Below, piece after piece: positions 20,200 to 32,769 of a DNA stretch of 64,000 bases. Position 1 is the first letter of the stretch; each line of letters opens with the position of its first letter. The stretch is from Antedon mediterranea. Its lineage: Eukaryota > Echinodermata > Crinoidea > Comatulida > Antedonidae. The notes beneath the pieces are model-generated. The model worked only from the letters and a program-made list of their open reading frames with translations. It was not told the DNA's origin and ran no database searches. The DNA lies in contig NC_092670.1 of the NCBI RefSeq assembly GCF_964355755.1, positions 13,701,201 through 13,765,200 on the forward strand, written 5' to 3'. A program made the translations under genes and the position numbers.

Positions 20200-22030
20200 T
20201 TTGCCTTTGAACTACTCACCTATTCGTTTGAACTGCATGTCTGTTGAATGCCATTCTTGTCATTTGTGGCAATATATATTCTCAAATGAACATTTTATAG
20301 TTTAATGTTCAACAGAATAAAACGATCAGTGTACAATTACCTTTAAATATATTGCAGTTACAATTATGTATACGTCAGTCAAAGTCAACACGAATGATAT
20401 AAGTGTTTCAATACAGGTAGATAGTGTTATGTAATATTTTCACTGCAATTTCTAATCTTGGCATGCAAAAATACCTATACCTGTATATTAGTAAGAAAGA
20501 ACCTTGGTGAACAATGTTCTATTATTCACAGACGGGAACGCGTTAAATTTAACCGTCTTCAAGGGTTGTCGGGTTCACTTCACATGAACTATTTTAAGGC
20601 CTACGGATAGTACTTCGGAATGTTTCGTAAGAACAATAAAAAAGAGGAATCTTCTTATGTACCTGATTCGAAATATGTAGGCCTATCAGTAAGTATGATA
20701 CCGCATACTCATCTGATTGATTGATTGATTGATTTTATTCGATATTCATACATAAAAAGTTAAAATATACAATGTATTAAAAGAATACCTGGATAACCCA
20801 TTAAGTCGACAAAAAAGTAAACTTATTTCCAATGGGGTCCAATCCGTAATGACTGAAAAGTGAGTGGTTGGGCCTAGTACAATTATCATTAAGTATGACT
20901 CAGTAAAAATGAAAAAACAAGAAAATACATACAAGACAAGATAACATCAAAAAAACAATATTAAAAATAACTTAATTAAACTGAAATTCCAAGCTATTCA
21001 TCTAACTTGCATGCTAGACGTTCAATAATCTCTTTACACTGCACCATCCAATGCAATCATATTAATTGAACCACATCGCATATTAAAACTCCGAGTTACG
21101 TGTACACACCGGTACGATAACTCCGAAGTTTAAAACACCGAAATTAAACTACCATCGGTCGAAAATGTATTTACACAATTGTTGTTATCATCGAGCGACA
21201 TATTATAAGGGACGAATTTCAGCTTTTGTGTTGTAGGATTTAGTGGGGTTAGTCAATCCGAGGTTTCTATTCGATGTGAAGGGGTACTCAATGTGTCTCG
21301 CCAGGGTCTCTCTGGATCCGCTACTTGCATACTGGTGATCCAGACACGTAGTTTGTTCCTCCAGGAGTTAATTGACTTTTTTTAAGTGATAGAATATTCT
21401 AGCTATTCCTCCTAAAATTTATCATAATTCCAAAAATTATACTTAGTATAAGACTACGTTTGATCGAACAAGCGCGTCGCGGGCATTTACCGTGTGTTCA
21501 TAATCCAAGAATTTCGCGATCCAAATTAATTTACTATATACACGCCAGAACACAATCTACTTGCAAACATTTAGTTATATTTCAATTATTTATATTTTAT
21601 GTTGCCATGTGCTGACGTGACCTGGCATATCGTTTGTATTTTATGTTTCTATTTTTACCTTTTCAATTACTTACTCTAAACGTTTTAAAATATGTTTCTA
21701 TGTTTAATAGTCTCCTAACATAGTCACATTTGAACTACAACCTGAATATGTACAGTATATCACTTCATTATAACAAACGGTGACAGTAGTTTCAGCTGAA
21801 CATCCTTTTTCCCAGGGTCAACTTCCGTTTATGTGACTGTATTGTCCATTGGTTTAGATCCATTGTTGATTCAACAACCAGTTATACAACTTACACGTAT
21901 ACCTCTAAAACCGTTTTATTATGAGATGATTTTATTTGTGATTACGGTACTTTAAATTATACATGTAAGTATGCTTGTTTTTCATATTTTGTTATTTTCT
22001 CCTTGGCAGCACCATCAATTTAAACCTGGG
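20200..22030. other. Non-coding stretch with a possible LINE tail
   Basis: 20713-20960 on the minus strand ends in (ATCA)n after GAATATCGAATAAA, which looks like a LINE 3' tail, but no coding part is left. Nothing else recognised. Confidence 0.35.
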
Positions 22031-22034
22031 CATC

Positions 22035-22350
22035 GAGTGAGTGAGTGGCCGAGCGGTTAAGATAGTGGAATCGTAATTACCTAGCCATAACATCGGCAGG
22101 TGTTCGAGGCTCACGCACTCCATGGTTCTGGTGGTAGAACGAGTCTTCTCGGATAAGGACTATAAACCGTAGGTCCAGTGTACACATCTAGCTCGTGTGC
22201 ACTTTAAAGAACCTAGTACATCTTTCGAGACGAGTAGGGGGTTACCCCGGTGTATTAGTAGGCCTACATCACAGCCACTGATCACCAACTGGGCCCTCTG
22301 GGAGACCAGTCATTGACTGAAGAGGTTACCCAGTAGCCTATAAATATATA
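22035..22350 (+). mobile_element. tRNA-derived SINE
   Basis: The head GTGAGTGGCCGAGCGGTTAAG (A box TGGCCGAGCGG, type II tRNA-like) and GGTGTTCGAGGCTC (B box) are about 50 nt apart. The body (GTCTTCTCGGATAAGGAC ... GTGTGCACTTTAAAG ... GTACATCTTTCGAGAC) is shared with 17930-18125. Confidence 0.7.
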
Positions 22351-22383
22351 TTTCAATCATCGCCAATATCGATGGTACCAATC

Positions 22384-22755
22384 TCATTCTCTTATCAAAT
22401 TGGTCCAAATCGTCATCACTATCATTATCAGCAATATCATCATCAGCAGTGATTGCATAACTACCGTATCTATTTTACCATAATTACCGTTGCTCACTTT
22501 GCTCACAATTTGATGCTTACTTTCGAAAATTTCAGGGCACTTTAGAAATAAATGGAAATCAAACAATTCGGTAATTTGACCCTTGATATTATAACACAAT
22601 GCTAATTTTAGAATGAATTCTTTGTCGACATCTGCCAGATAGTACAAATAGAGTAAATCTGTGTATACGTCCTTGCGAAGTGTTTTGAAGTCCATTGAAT
22701 TGGTAATGAAACAAAAATAGGCTAGGCGTATTATTCCGGCAAAGCAACGGCACAA
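22384..22755 (-). CDS. Unrecognised 123-residue open frame
   Basis: The middle (about residues 21-95, from MDFKTLRKDVYTDLLYLYY) has a protein-like composition. The C-terminus is a translated GAT-type microsatellite at 22400-22450. No family recognised, no promoter, no splice sites checked. It may be a gene relic or chance. Confidence 0.15.
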   Translation of the reverse strand: MCRCFAGIIRLAYFCFITNSMDFKTLRKDVYTDLLYLYYLADVDKEFILKLALCYNIKGQITELFDFHLFLKCPEIFESKHQIVSKVSNGNYGKIDTVVMQSLLMMILLIMIVMTIWTNLIRE

Positions 22756-22865
22756 TTGACATAGCTACACCAACAAAAATCAAAATGTGTTTGTTAAAAA
22801 AAATAAATAAATAAATGGTTGGTCATTTTCGCGAGATAATTTAACGCTATACTGCAGCTGTCGAA

Positions 22866-22957
22866 AATCAAAAGCCTCAGCTTATATACGCATACGTATT
22901 CATGTTGCCATCTTCCAAATCTCTCTCTACGCATGCGTAAAAGCTGACGCTTTTGAT
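22866..22957. mobile_element. Small hairpin / MITE relic
   Basis: ATCAAAAGCCTCAGCTT at 22867 pairs with AAGCTGACGCTTTTGAT at 22941 with one mismatch. A second inner pair is ACGCATACGT and ACGCATGCGT. Confidence 0.5.
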
Positions 22958-22959
22958 CT

Positions 22960-23740
22960 GCGCGAACAAATTCGCCTAGTGGAAAATCGTCTCCAAAACG
23001 GTGTTCGCGGGCCGCTTAATATAGAATATTTTAGCGATTACAATATTTAAGTGGAATTGTTAATTTGTTCACAGATGTTATGTACTGTTGCCGCTTTCAC
23101 AATACACTATATACCATAGTTGTAATGTTTGTAACATGTTTAAGAACACTTACGCTGAATTTAAAATAAATGTAGAACCTGATAAGAACACTAACTAAGA
23201 CTTTACTAAAGAATTTACTTAGAATTAAGTGTCACAACTTTTCTAGATTTACCGAAATGACCCAAGCGTCAAAATGTTTATACTTGTGTAGTATAATACG
23301 ATAATTGTCTTGCTATAATAGTTGTGTTAGAAGTTATCACTCATCACCCATTTGGCTTACGCTGTTGTTTTCATTGAAACTCGAAACTACACTATAATTT
23401 TATTAATATTTGATATTCTATTATCAGCTGTAAAATATGAGGAAACGAAAGTAATTAATATCAGCAAGAAAACAGTTGAACTTTGCTGGAGCCGGGTTAA
23501 TTTGATTACCGCTCGTTAGCAATGAAATTATCGTCGAAACTTTCCTCCATTATAAGACATATGGCAATCATTGTAACAAGTTTGTTTAATACTATTTTTA
23601 GATATTTTGTCAAAAATTAAAACTATAAACAGCCTTGAAATGCATATATCAAGTACAGAACGACTTCCTTAATTGTGGGAAGCCTCTCATTTGCTTAGTT
23701 TGGCATGGTTATCATGGAAATCCTTTAGTTCCTACTCCGT
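22960..23740. other. Non-coding stretch
   Basis: Nothing recognised. Confidence 0.35.
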
Positions 23741-23741
23741 G

Positions 23742-24008
23742 AGGGTGTGTGGTGCAGTGTTGGACTACTGATCGTTTAAATGCGTTTGGAATTCAACTTT
23801 CGCTGCATTGCTTGTATCCTTAGGCAAGATACTTTACTTACGTTTGACTCTGTCCACCAAGGTGTATAATGGGTACCCAGTTACATCAAGACACAACTTT
23901 GCACTGATTACTAATAAAAATTAACAAATTACTGGGGTAATAATGTTCAGCGCCTAGAGGTTTCATAACATTAGGCGCTATATAAATCCAGGATATTATT
24001 ATTATTAT
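23742..24008 (+). mobile_element. SINE with GCGCTATATAAA-type tail
   Basis: GTGGTGCAGTGTTGGACT opens the element like an A box. It contains GGCAAGATACTTTACTTACG and GGTGTATAATGGGTACCC, and ends GGCGCTATATAAATCC followed by (ATT)n. This layout recurs in many marine invertebrate SINEs. Family not assigned. Confidence 0.6.
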
Positions 24009-24046
24009 GCCTACGTCTTGAGGTTCAATGGATAGAGCTTGCGGCC

Positions 24047-24183
24047 GTATTCACCATTCACGCTTAAGCTAAGGGAAACACACTAAGTGCATAAAGTTTA
24101 AAGGAAATTCCGAAATATTTATTTTGTTAAGCGAATTACTATAGTTAAGGAAAATATCTCACTTAAGTGTGATTAGTGAATAC
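24047..24183. mobile_element. MITE-like element, GTATTCACC ends
   Basis: GTATTCACCATTCACGCTTAAG and CTTAAGTGTGATTAGTGAATAC form imperfect inverted ends. A related, more decayed unit is at 56292-56387. Confidence 0.45.
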
Positions 24184-24185
24184 TT

Positions 24186-24315
24186 CGATTGGTTCCCACA
24201 GCGCACGGACGTAAGCGCAACGCGAGTAATTTGACCAATCACGACGCGATGATGGATTGGTTAACTCACTTGCGTTGGACCCACGTCATTGGAAACCGTA
24301 CAATGGGTTAAGCTT
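24186..24315. mobile_element. MITE relic, GGTTCCCACT / CAACGCA family
   Basis: TTGGTTCCCACAGCG at one end, with inner CGCAACGCGAGTAATTTGACC and GGTTAACTCACTTGCGTTGG in opposite orientation. Diverged member of the family seen at 32.2-32.8 and 35.8-36.2 kb. Confidence 0.45.
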
Positions 24316-24329
24316 GATTTTCACTATAT

Positions 24330-27300
24330 GATGCAACACAAAATTATCCTAACTACAAACACAACCATAACAAATAATCTAAGTCTATGCTACCATCATT
24401 GTGTCTTCATCATATTATTCTTTTGAAGACAACATCACTATTATGTTGGTAGTGATGCCCACTTGACAATAACATACGAGTTCTGCATTTTTTGTTTACT
24501 TAAATTGCGCCCTAATGAGAATATGTGCCAAACCAAATCTTTCAAGAGCAAGATTCTGACACGCTTCAGGCCACGAAACATCAATGAGATACTTTTTTGA
24601 AGCTGGAATTTGACTTTGAAACAGCTTCTTTTGATTAAAAAAAGAAAGCGTCATATGGCACTTAAGGCTTTGAAAATGTCCTGAGATGTTCTTTACTCGA
24701 GCACGGATGTGAAGTTATTAAAAACCGTCCTGAGATGTATTCATATCGCAATTATAAAAAAATATTTGCTGAAATAGTTTGTGGAAGTTTCTTAATAGAG
24801 CAAGAGCAAAAACAGGTTCAAAGAGGCAGCTTATGAAACCTCTTCTAATACTCAATTTGTATGCAGAAATATAACGTTGTGCATAATGCCCTCGGACTAA
24901 GATATTGATCTTTACATCTTAGTAATGATATGATGAATACACCTAACAAGTTAAAGTTGTTTAACATAACATATACTGAATTATTTAGCAAAAACGCGTC
25001 GAATGAAATAATCTCTTCTTCTTAAATTGCAACATATTGAACAGTTTTCGAGAGGTTTCGGGCAAAAACGGGATGTTACAACCCCTGAAAGAGAGATTTT
25101 GACGAGGCAGACAAGAATTTTCTTCAGCCGGTAGGAATTGCATGTGTGATACATGGTTTATACACAAAAAAAGTTGTGTTTTAGTTGTTGATTAAGTATA
25201 ATGTTGTCTCATTAAAAGAATATTATACTTTTTTTTTTACAGTTATATGTTAACAGGTTCTGCACTTACCGCAGCAGTGAGCTGTAGTTTGTAAATGTTT
25301 GCAAATATACTATCGTAAATCTTCACAAGTTCACGAGCCACAAAAAATAACCATTCCCCGACGCTACTTTATGAGAATTCACCACGTTTACACTCTAATA
25401 ATGTAAATTATAAATACATCTAATTGTAAATTACACATGTACATGTTACGTCTAATTGAATGTAATGAAAGCGAACATATTATTATATTGTTAAGAGTTG
25501 TTGTTTCGTTCTATGTTGAGTGTACCAACTGGAGAATATGGAATAGAATTGTTGTAACATTATAATATTGTAATGATTTATGATTGTATAGTTTATACAA
25601 TGCTACATGACAATCTCCTTATATAATTCATTTACTGAGAAATTTGCACTTTCACTTGGAAGTGTTCGAAATAATTACAATAAATGGCACATTCGTAATA
25701 TATCGCCTCATATACGGTCGTTTAAACTGAGACAGTAAGCTCTTAATTGTTTAAATTCTACTAATTGCTGTGGCTTTCGCCCTTTCCGTTTGATTACACG
25801 ATCATGCTGTAAATTGATTACAGTAAATTATATCCCAGTTTAACGTTTCTGTAAGACAAATTGGTCTTGTCAATCTATGTATTGTAATATGGCTGGTTTG
25901 ATTTCACTAAGACTCATGTCCCAAAAACGGTACAGTACCTGTTTTACATCGAAAAGCAAGGTTTCCAAACACCTTAGTGTACTCATGATTTGTATACATT
26001 GTTGCCCGTTTTGGTTGTTGTTTTTTTTTCTATTTTTTTTATCTTGTTGAGAACCAATTTGTGTTTGTTTTTTTCTTGTTGCCACAGCTGGTGGCGCTTT
26101 GTGTTTTTGGAAATGAAATAAAGAAAAAAATACTTTGGTGCACACTATACACAATTCCGAATTTTTCGTAGGCGATATGATGCAAGGGTACATGGTCACA
26201 TTTTAAAATTGGTGTTGGACTGGAATGGAATTGTTGGAACATTTATAAAAATGACCAACGGCTCAGAGTTCCATTCAAAGGACGAGCCAATACAGGTAAT
26301 GTAGCTTTCCTAAACCGATGTAGAAAATACAAGATACACAGGCAAAAAAGATGAGATTGCATTGACTCAGATGATATTGAATCCATCCACCATGAAAATT
26401 AATATGAAGTGTCAACTTCAGACGCTAATATTAGATTTAATCTATATGAAAATGTTCTACGTATATTTATAAAGATTTAGTTGTATAGTATTTCATGATT
26501 GATTGAGTATTTGACCAAAATACAACAAATGGATAAAGTTGTAATTCAATTAAGATAACTATTGATAAAAACAAAATATATACATGTCAGAAATATCGAG
26601 AAATTGTTTTACAAAAGAACGAACGATCGGTTTGTTGAGGACGCACAGCGTGACAACGAAGCCCTCTTGTCGGAAAGTCATTATTTTTTTCTTAATGAGG
26701 CAGTTTCGTTGCTTAATTTAGGATCGAAAAGCACCAACTAAGCCTGACGTCACGCTGATGAGATAAATATTCCAAAAAAAAATTGTGTATACATTAATGT
26801 GCTGTAATAAATATGGGAATGAAAATGTATACATTACATTTGATCTCTTTTGCTGCCTACGGGATAATACAAATAGACATTAATACCACCCTTAATAAGT
26901 CAGTGCATTATCACTATCATTGTGTATTAATGTATTCAAAAGAAAACATTAAATGAGAAAAAGGGCTAGACATTTAGTTTCAATGGCGACCTATATAAGC
27001 CTCTTAAAATATCAATGGCGGATGAATACACATTACGTAAATCTAAAGATTTAAATTGTGTAAAATTCCATTAAATAACATAATTATTATCAGAATGTAA
27101 CATGATTTAAATTATATTCTGAACTGAAAAAAGTAAGCATATTGTTAAGAGATTAAGCTTAAACTAGTCAGGGAAAACAACAACAAAATAAATAAAAACA
27201 ACAGTGAAGTACGTACTGTACATTCAATAATTAATGTTGATGAAACTGACGCATCTTTCATACGCGGGTGTTCAAAAACTGATACGGGTTTTGAGCATGC

Positions 27301-27590
27301 GCGTTTTAAACGTTGACCTACGTTGATTAAACTAACATGGCCTTCGTAGCCGCGTGATTAAGTGTTGATAAAACTCGATACGGAGTTTGTTTATGCGCGT
27401 TCAGACGTTGATAAACGACTTTCAGACAGGGCGTATTATATTAGTATGTTTGTGCGCCAACTTTGTATCGATATTCGTGTTTCATGATTTTTTTTATTTC
27501 GTTAAATGAAAGCATTTTGCACATTCTTTTTTAGTAACCTTTCAAGAAAACGAGACATGCGCCTGCGACGATGTAGCTATTGTGCATGTT
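24330..27590. other. Non-coding stretch
   Basis: Several short open frames, including one on the minus strand at 25870-26199 with a Lys/Asn/Gln-rich low-complexity middle. None has family resemblance or splice support. Confidence 0.35.
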
Positions 27591-27629
27591 CACTTATATA
27601 TGCGCGTGCGCAAAACTATTTTGACAGCA

Positions 27630-28345
27630 AATTAAAGGAAGAAGTATGGAAGAAATAAATATGGAGGGCAGAAGCATGGAAGGCATAAGTATAAAAGACG
27701 GAAACATTAAAAATAAGTACAGGAGACAGAAATATGGAGTATAGACGTATAAAGATAGAAGTATTGGAAGACAGAATTGTATAGAAGTATGGAACGCAGA
27801 AGATGTCATAGAAGTAGACATAGAGGTATAGAAGGCTGAATTATGGATGACAGAAGTATGAAGAACAGAAGTAGATATAGTAGTGTATGGAGATAGAAGT
27901 ATGGACGACAGAAAATGGCGAACAGAAGTAGATATAGAAGTATGGAAGGCAAAAGTATAGATGACACAAGTATGAAGAACAGAAATAGATATAAAAGTAT
28001 GCGAAGTATGGAAGGAAGAAGTATGGATGAAAGACGTATGGGGAACAGAAGTATAGAGATAAAAGTTTGGATGACGTCAGACACATGGAGAACAGATGCA
28101 TAGAGATAGATGGATGACATTGAGAACAGAAGTATATAGAAGTATGGATGACATGGAGAACAGAAGTATTATACCGTAGAAGTGTTGATTACAGACGTAT
28201 GGAGAACAGGAGTATAACGATAGAAGTACTGAAGACAGGGGTGGTATGTATAATGTTAAGGAAGGCATATCAACAGTATGAAGGTCATTAAGTATGAGAT
28301 CAGAAGTAAAGAAAAACAAATGTACGGGCGGGAACAAAAGTATGG
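27630..28345. repeat. Degenerate purine-rich minisatellite
   Basis: Irregular repeats of GAAGTATGGA(A/T)GACAGAAG and GAACAGAAGTA(G/T) for about 0.7 kb. The strand is strongly purine-biased. Open frames on both strands simply translate the repeat. Confidence 0.8.
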
Positions 28346-29420
28346 ATTACACATGTATGGAAAACACAATTATTGCAGCCATATCATTTCAATCGATTTA
28401 CATATTGACTAAACAGTTTTTTAACGAATATAGTTAAAACTATATTCGTTTCTAGTAAAATGATAGAGATTATCGAAATAGAATAATCATTTCAACCACA
28501 TATGATGTTTTACGTATTTGAATAATTACAAATAAAACATTTTGATCAAGTTTTAGTGTGTAAATCAATGGGTTAACAACTTGTGGCAGTGTTACATTGA
28601 TAATTTGATTTTCTTTGATCTTTCGGTTGTTTTTATCAATGTTATTACCTAGGGATATATTAGTAAAGCATTCAATAACATAACAACGTGTATTTAATCA
28701 CGTTTCAAGCTAAGTTATGGAAAAATAAGCGCTATCGAAACTCATACGTTAATTTAATTTTATATTTAAGGCAAATATAATTTTGTAGTAGTAATGTTTT
28801 TTGTATTTTGTGCGCGCGTCAACCTCCTGTTCAACAATATATGATGCTTAGATGAAAACAATATTAATGTGTCGGTTACATAAGTAATAAGTTTAAAAAA
28901 AGAAGTAATAGATATGAAGGTTTAAGATAAAAGTGAAATAAGGTTTTTTGGCAAATTAAAGAATATAACCGTTGTTGAAATTTCCTTAAAAAGTTAAAAA
29001 CTCAGAAAGATAATTACGGTTATTGAAGATATTTGTCATGAAATTAAGACGTTCTGTTAGCATAACATGCAAGATACGATCGATGCGTGAAAGGTGAATA
29101 TCGATGAATTGTGTTATTCTTTTTACTAAGGTCTGATTCCTTGAGTGATCTTTGAAATTAAAAGAAAACAATTAACCTCACTGATGATATTACATTTTAC
29201 AAACACGTCACTTTAAGAACGCAATTATTCAATCACTTCTAACTTTCTAGTAGACCAAAATGTACACAACATCAGTTGTTGTTCCAATGCACATTAACTA
29301 TAAAATGAAAACATTGTATACCGTAAAGTAAAGCATGGATATATCGTACAATTTTAGTAAATGTTACTAATTAAGTAGACCTACAGTAGTACAGCTACTT
29401 TAAACAATTTTTTTTTTATT
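28346..29420. other. Non-coding stretch
   Basis: A perfect small hairpin AACGAATATAGTT / AACTATATTCGTT lies at 28423-28450. Otherwise nothing seen. Confidence 0.35.
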
Positions 29421-29442
29421 ATGACGACATAATCCCAATAAT

Positions 29443-29648
29443 TACTTTGCTTCTTCCTTGTCTTCTACTTATTTTTTCTTCATGTTTGTATTCCTTTTCT
29501 TTGCGTTTTCTTCTCTTTCTGTTCTGTTTTTGTTTTCTTTCTTCTTCTATCTGCCTCCTTGTTTCTTCTTTTTCTTACCTTCTTTTTCTTACTTTTTTCC
29601 TACTTCTGTTCTTCTTTGAATTTTTTTAAATCTTTTTTTTCTGTTTCT
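29443..29648. repeat. Pyrimidine-rich tract
   Basis: About 200 nt of mostly C and T with very few purines. It could form triplex (H-) DNA under supercoiling. The Ser/Leu/Phe frame is a by-product. Confidence 0.7.
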
Positions 29649-30177
29649 TATTATTTTTAAACAAGCACAATAATCTAACATCTGACGAATTGTTATGTGT
29701 TTAAATGAATTAAATGATATTTTTCTTTTTAATTCTGCTCGGCTGTTGTTTTTTTTTTAAATTAACTGAATGAAAATGTGTGTAAGTAAAAGTTGATTTC
29801 TAAATACTAATGCATCGTTTATGTCTAGTTTGAAATGTAATTTACTTTTGTGGTTTTACTACGTAATTAGTTTATCTGCTCTTAAAAATACACTCAAGAC
29901 AAACGGGGAAGAATGCATTCAATTACTGATGCTATGCTTTTTAATAAATTAATACATAATTGCCATACTCGCGGCTCGTTCAAGAACATGGGGAATACAT
30001 TCTTAAAACAAGGCAAAAATTAACTCAAAACTTCTTAAATCGTATTTACTCGAATGAACAACGGGCGTTTTTAGGGGAAATTTATGAATGCGCGGGAGGC
30101 GTTTCATTACACATAATTATTACTGAAGAATCAGAAATTGAACAAATGTAGCTTTATTTATTGCACTGCGGGTGATA

Positions 30178-30436
30178 TGTTTGTTGAAAACAGTCGAGCT
30201 CATGCCTCATGGGCGTCGCTTTCGATGCCCGGCATGTAGAACAAACCGGAAAAGGAATTCGTTTTTGCCAGTGGCTATTCGACTCTTAAATTCTTGAACC
30301 TTGACTTGACCTTTTTTCTATTTTGTTCTGTGTATTGTGATATTTTGTATATTTTGTAAGATCATTTTAATCCAGACCTTTTTATTTGAATTGCCCCGTG
30401 TGGGATGATTACAGAATTTTGAATTGAATTGAATAG
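30178..30436 (+). mobile_element. 3' end of a LINE with GAATT-type tail
   Basis: 30188-30297 encodes the last residues of a LINE ORF2 (ELMPHGRRFRCPACRTNR-like, then KRNSFLPVAIRLLNS, stop). A short 3' UTR with GAATTGCCCCGTGTGGGATG follows, and a GAATT repeat tail at 30417-30436. This ending is common in CR1/L2-type LINEs. 5' truncated. Confidence 0.65.
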
Positions 30437-32225
30437 ACTGCGCATGGCTAGTAGATTTATGTCAAATGCTCTATCAATAGACTAAATTGATTTATATTTT
30501 ATTTTAATTTCTCCTCAATTAGTTATTATAGGCCTACTTTGATACATTTAATTTACAAAAAAATAATCAGACTGTACAGGTAATTAGTTATAGCTAATTA
30601 TCATTTTGCACCGGTGCATCTAAGCGTAACGTGAGAAAACAGCATTCACACACCATAGGCTAACACACACACTTGATTATGTATTTCTTCGTCGACTGTA
30701 TCGTTTAAGTTATGTTTTGTTAACATTTTTAATGGCATGATAATAACTACAGTGGTATATGATTATGACAGATAATGATAATAATTTTGTTGCGCAGCTG
30801 TTACATCTACCGGCATGCGATTGCTACTTTGATGTAATAGTTGCTAACATTAACAGTGGCGTTGCTATATTGGCTAGTCTAAGTGTTATTGAGGTAATTA
30901 TCTGAAGAAACCGACAGAAAATGAACTCATCACAAGTCGCGGTACTCAGAATACAGTTCCAACGTCCACTTTGCCTTGTTATACAATTCAAATCAACCAT
31001 CATCATGGGTACCCCAGATGTGTATATATGAAATATATAAACAAAGTGCATCCACGATATATCGTTACAAGTACGTCATATTTTATGTGAATTCTTCATC
31101 GTGAAATGTGTTCTATTTCTATACATCATTGTTCCTTCTTGCATGTGATAGTTCACTATAAATGTAATAATTAACACAGATAACCATGATTGAATGTATG
31201 TCTATTTGTATGCTCTGATGCACAACAAATTGCCGTATCCGGAATGATGTTGGCTGTTGGAAGAAATGATTTATGGAAAAGAAAGTGTGGTTTCCACATA
31301 AGCGCGTAGCGATAAAGGCCGCCGGTGCACATTGATAATGTACACGCGGCAAGCTTCACATCACGAGTCGCGCGAAGCTTGAAACAGTTGCCCAATGAGC
31401 AACTCAATCGAATTCACACGCGCTAAGCCTTCGTGAGCTGCGAATTCAGCGCATTGAAGTTAAACATATATTGAGACACCAACACGTCTTATCCGACGTT
31501 ATGTCCCCACTGAAATGATCCGTCGCGGAAAAAATAGGTTCAGTTTGACGTTTGAGGCGTGGCGCTTCACGTGTAAATTGTTCACTGGCTTTTTTCTAAG
31601 ATAGATAAACATATCATCTGAAACAACATTTTAGGTAGGACTATACGTTGACATACCGGAAACACTGTTTTCCCTAGGATTAAGGAAAGATCAACCACCA
31701 TAGCGATGCTTCATCGGTTGATCTTTGTATAATACTCTTATTTACCAAAATGACTTGTGTATACCACCTACTTATTCGAATATTGGTTGCTCAAGCTGGA
31801 CATAATATCGACGTAGACCAACCAAACCATAACAACACCGCGGTGCACCGGTTTATGAATGTAGAGAGAAACAGCATCATGATTGAAGTACATTATTGCG
31901 AATATTATTGAGATTCAACGTTGATGCCGTCAACAAATTAGTAAAACTTCGTGTAATCAGAAGAAATTTAACTTCATTTAATACATGTATCGGTACTTAC
32001 ATCGCTTTCAGTTTTTGTAATTAACAAGATTTGTCGATAATTGGCAATTAATGTAGTACAACTTCATAAAAAAGCCAGCTAACTTAAATTCTTACCGGTA
32101 CGGTATTCGCGGCTTACCGTTTACCAATGCCTACTGTTATTTACAAATAGTCAATGAACTAACATAGAGAACTTGATGCCTGCGATTGCAAATTTATCAG
32201 AAGTTGGTGGGAGATAATGTTCGCA
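30437..32225. other. Non-coding stretch
   Basis: An 11-bp-armed hairpin (AAAGATCAACC / GGTTGATCTTT) lies at 31686-31727. No exon supported. Confidence 0.35.
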
Positions 32226-32230
32226 CTTTA

Positions 32231-32431
32231 AACTTGGATTCCACTATAGAACGCTACGCAACGACGTATCGACGCAAAGTGCTGTATTGCGTAATCACAA
32301 GTGGGAACCGACAACGCAATAGTGCTACAAACATCGCAGGTTTCATGCAGGCGGAGACAAAGACAATGAGTGGAAGGGCATTTTCTTACGTTGCGTAGAT
32401 TACGTTACGTTGCTAGTGAGAACCAAGCTTT
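32231..32431. mobile_element. MITE, GGTTCCCACT / CAACGCA family, copy 1
   Basis: Ends AACTTGGATTCCACT and AGTGAGAACCAAGCTT. The interior GCAGGTTTCATGCAGGCGG and GGGCATTTTCTTACG match the reverse complement of the copy at 32555, so the two neighbours lie in opposite orientation. Confidence 0.65.
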
Positions 32432-32554
32432 AGCCTTTTATAACCAAAATAAAATATATGACATGTTTCTAATTATCACTTCATTGTTGATAATAGACAA
32501 TAATGTAAGCGCATCTTAAAATGGTAAAATCATCGCTGCGTGCATCTTTTCTGT

Positions 32555-32766
32555 AAAGCTTGGTTCCCACCTGCGACGCAATGTAACGCAACCTGCGCAA
32601 CGGAAGAAAATGCCCATCCAATAATTGCGCTTTCCCCCGCCTGCGTGAAATCAAACTTGAGATTTTTGCAGCACTGTTGCGTCGTCGGCCCCCACTTGTG
32701 ATTACACAATACATCATTTTGCGTCAATATGTTACTGCGTTGCGTTCTAGTGGGAACCACGCTTTA
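32555..32766. mobile_element. MITE, GGTTCCCACT / CAACGCA family, copy 2
   Basis: Starts AAAGCTTGGTTCCCAC and ends AGTGGGAACCACGCTTT. Interior CGCAACCTGCGCAACGGAAG and CCCCCGCCTGCGTGAAATC are shared almost exactly with the copy at 35805. Confidence 0.7.
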
Positions 32767-32769
32767 CAT

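Noticed and set aside
25870-26199. 109-residue minus-strand frame
   Set aside because: The middle is Lys/Gln/Asn low complexity from T-rich DNA; there is no family resemblance.
27594-28337. Several hydrophobic minus-strand frames
   Set aside because: Antisense translation of the GAAGTATGGA minisatellite.
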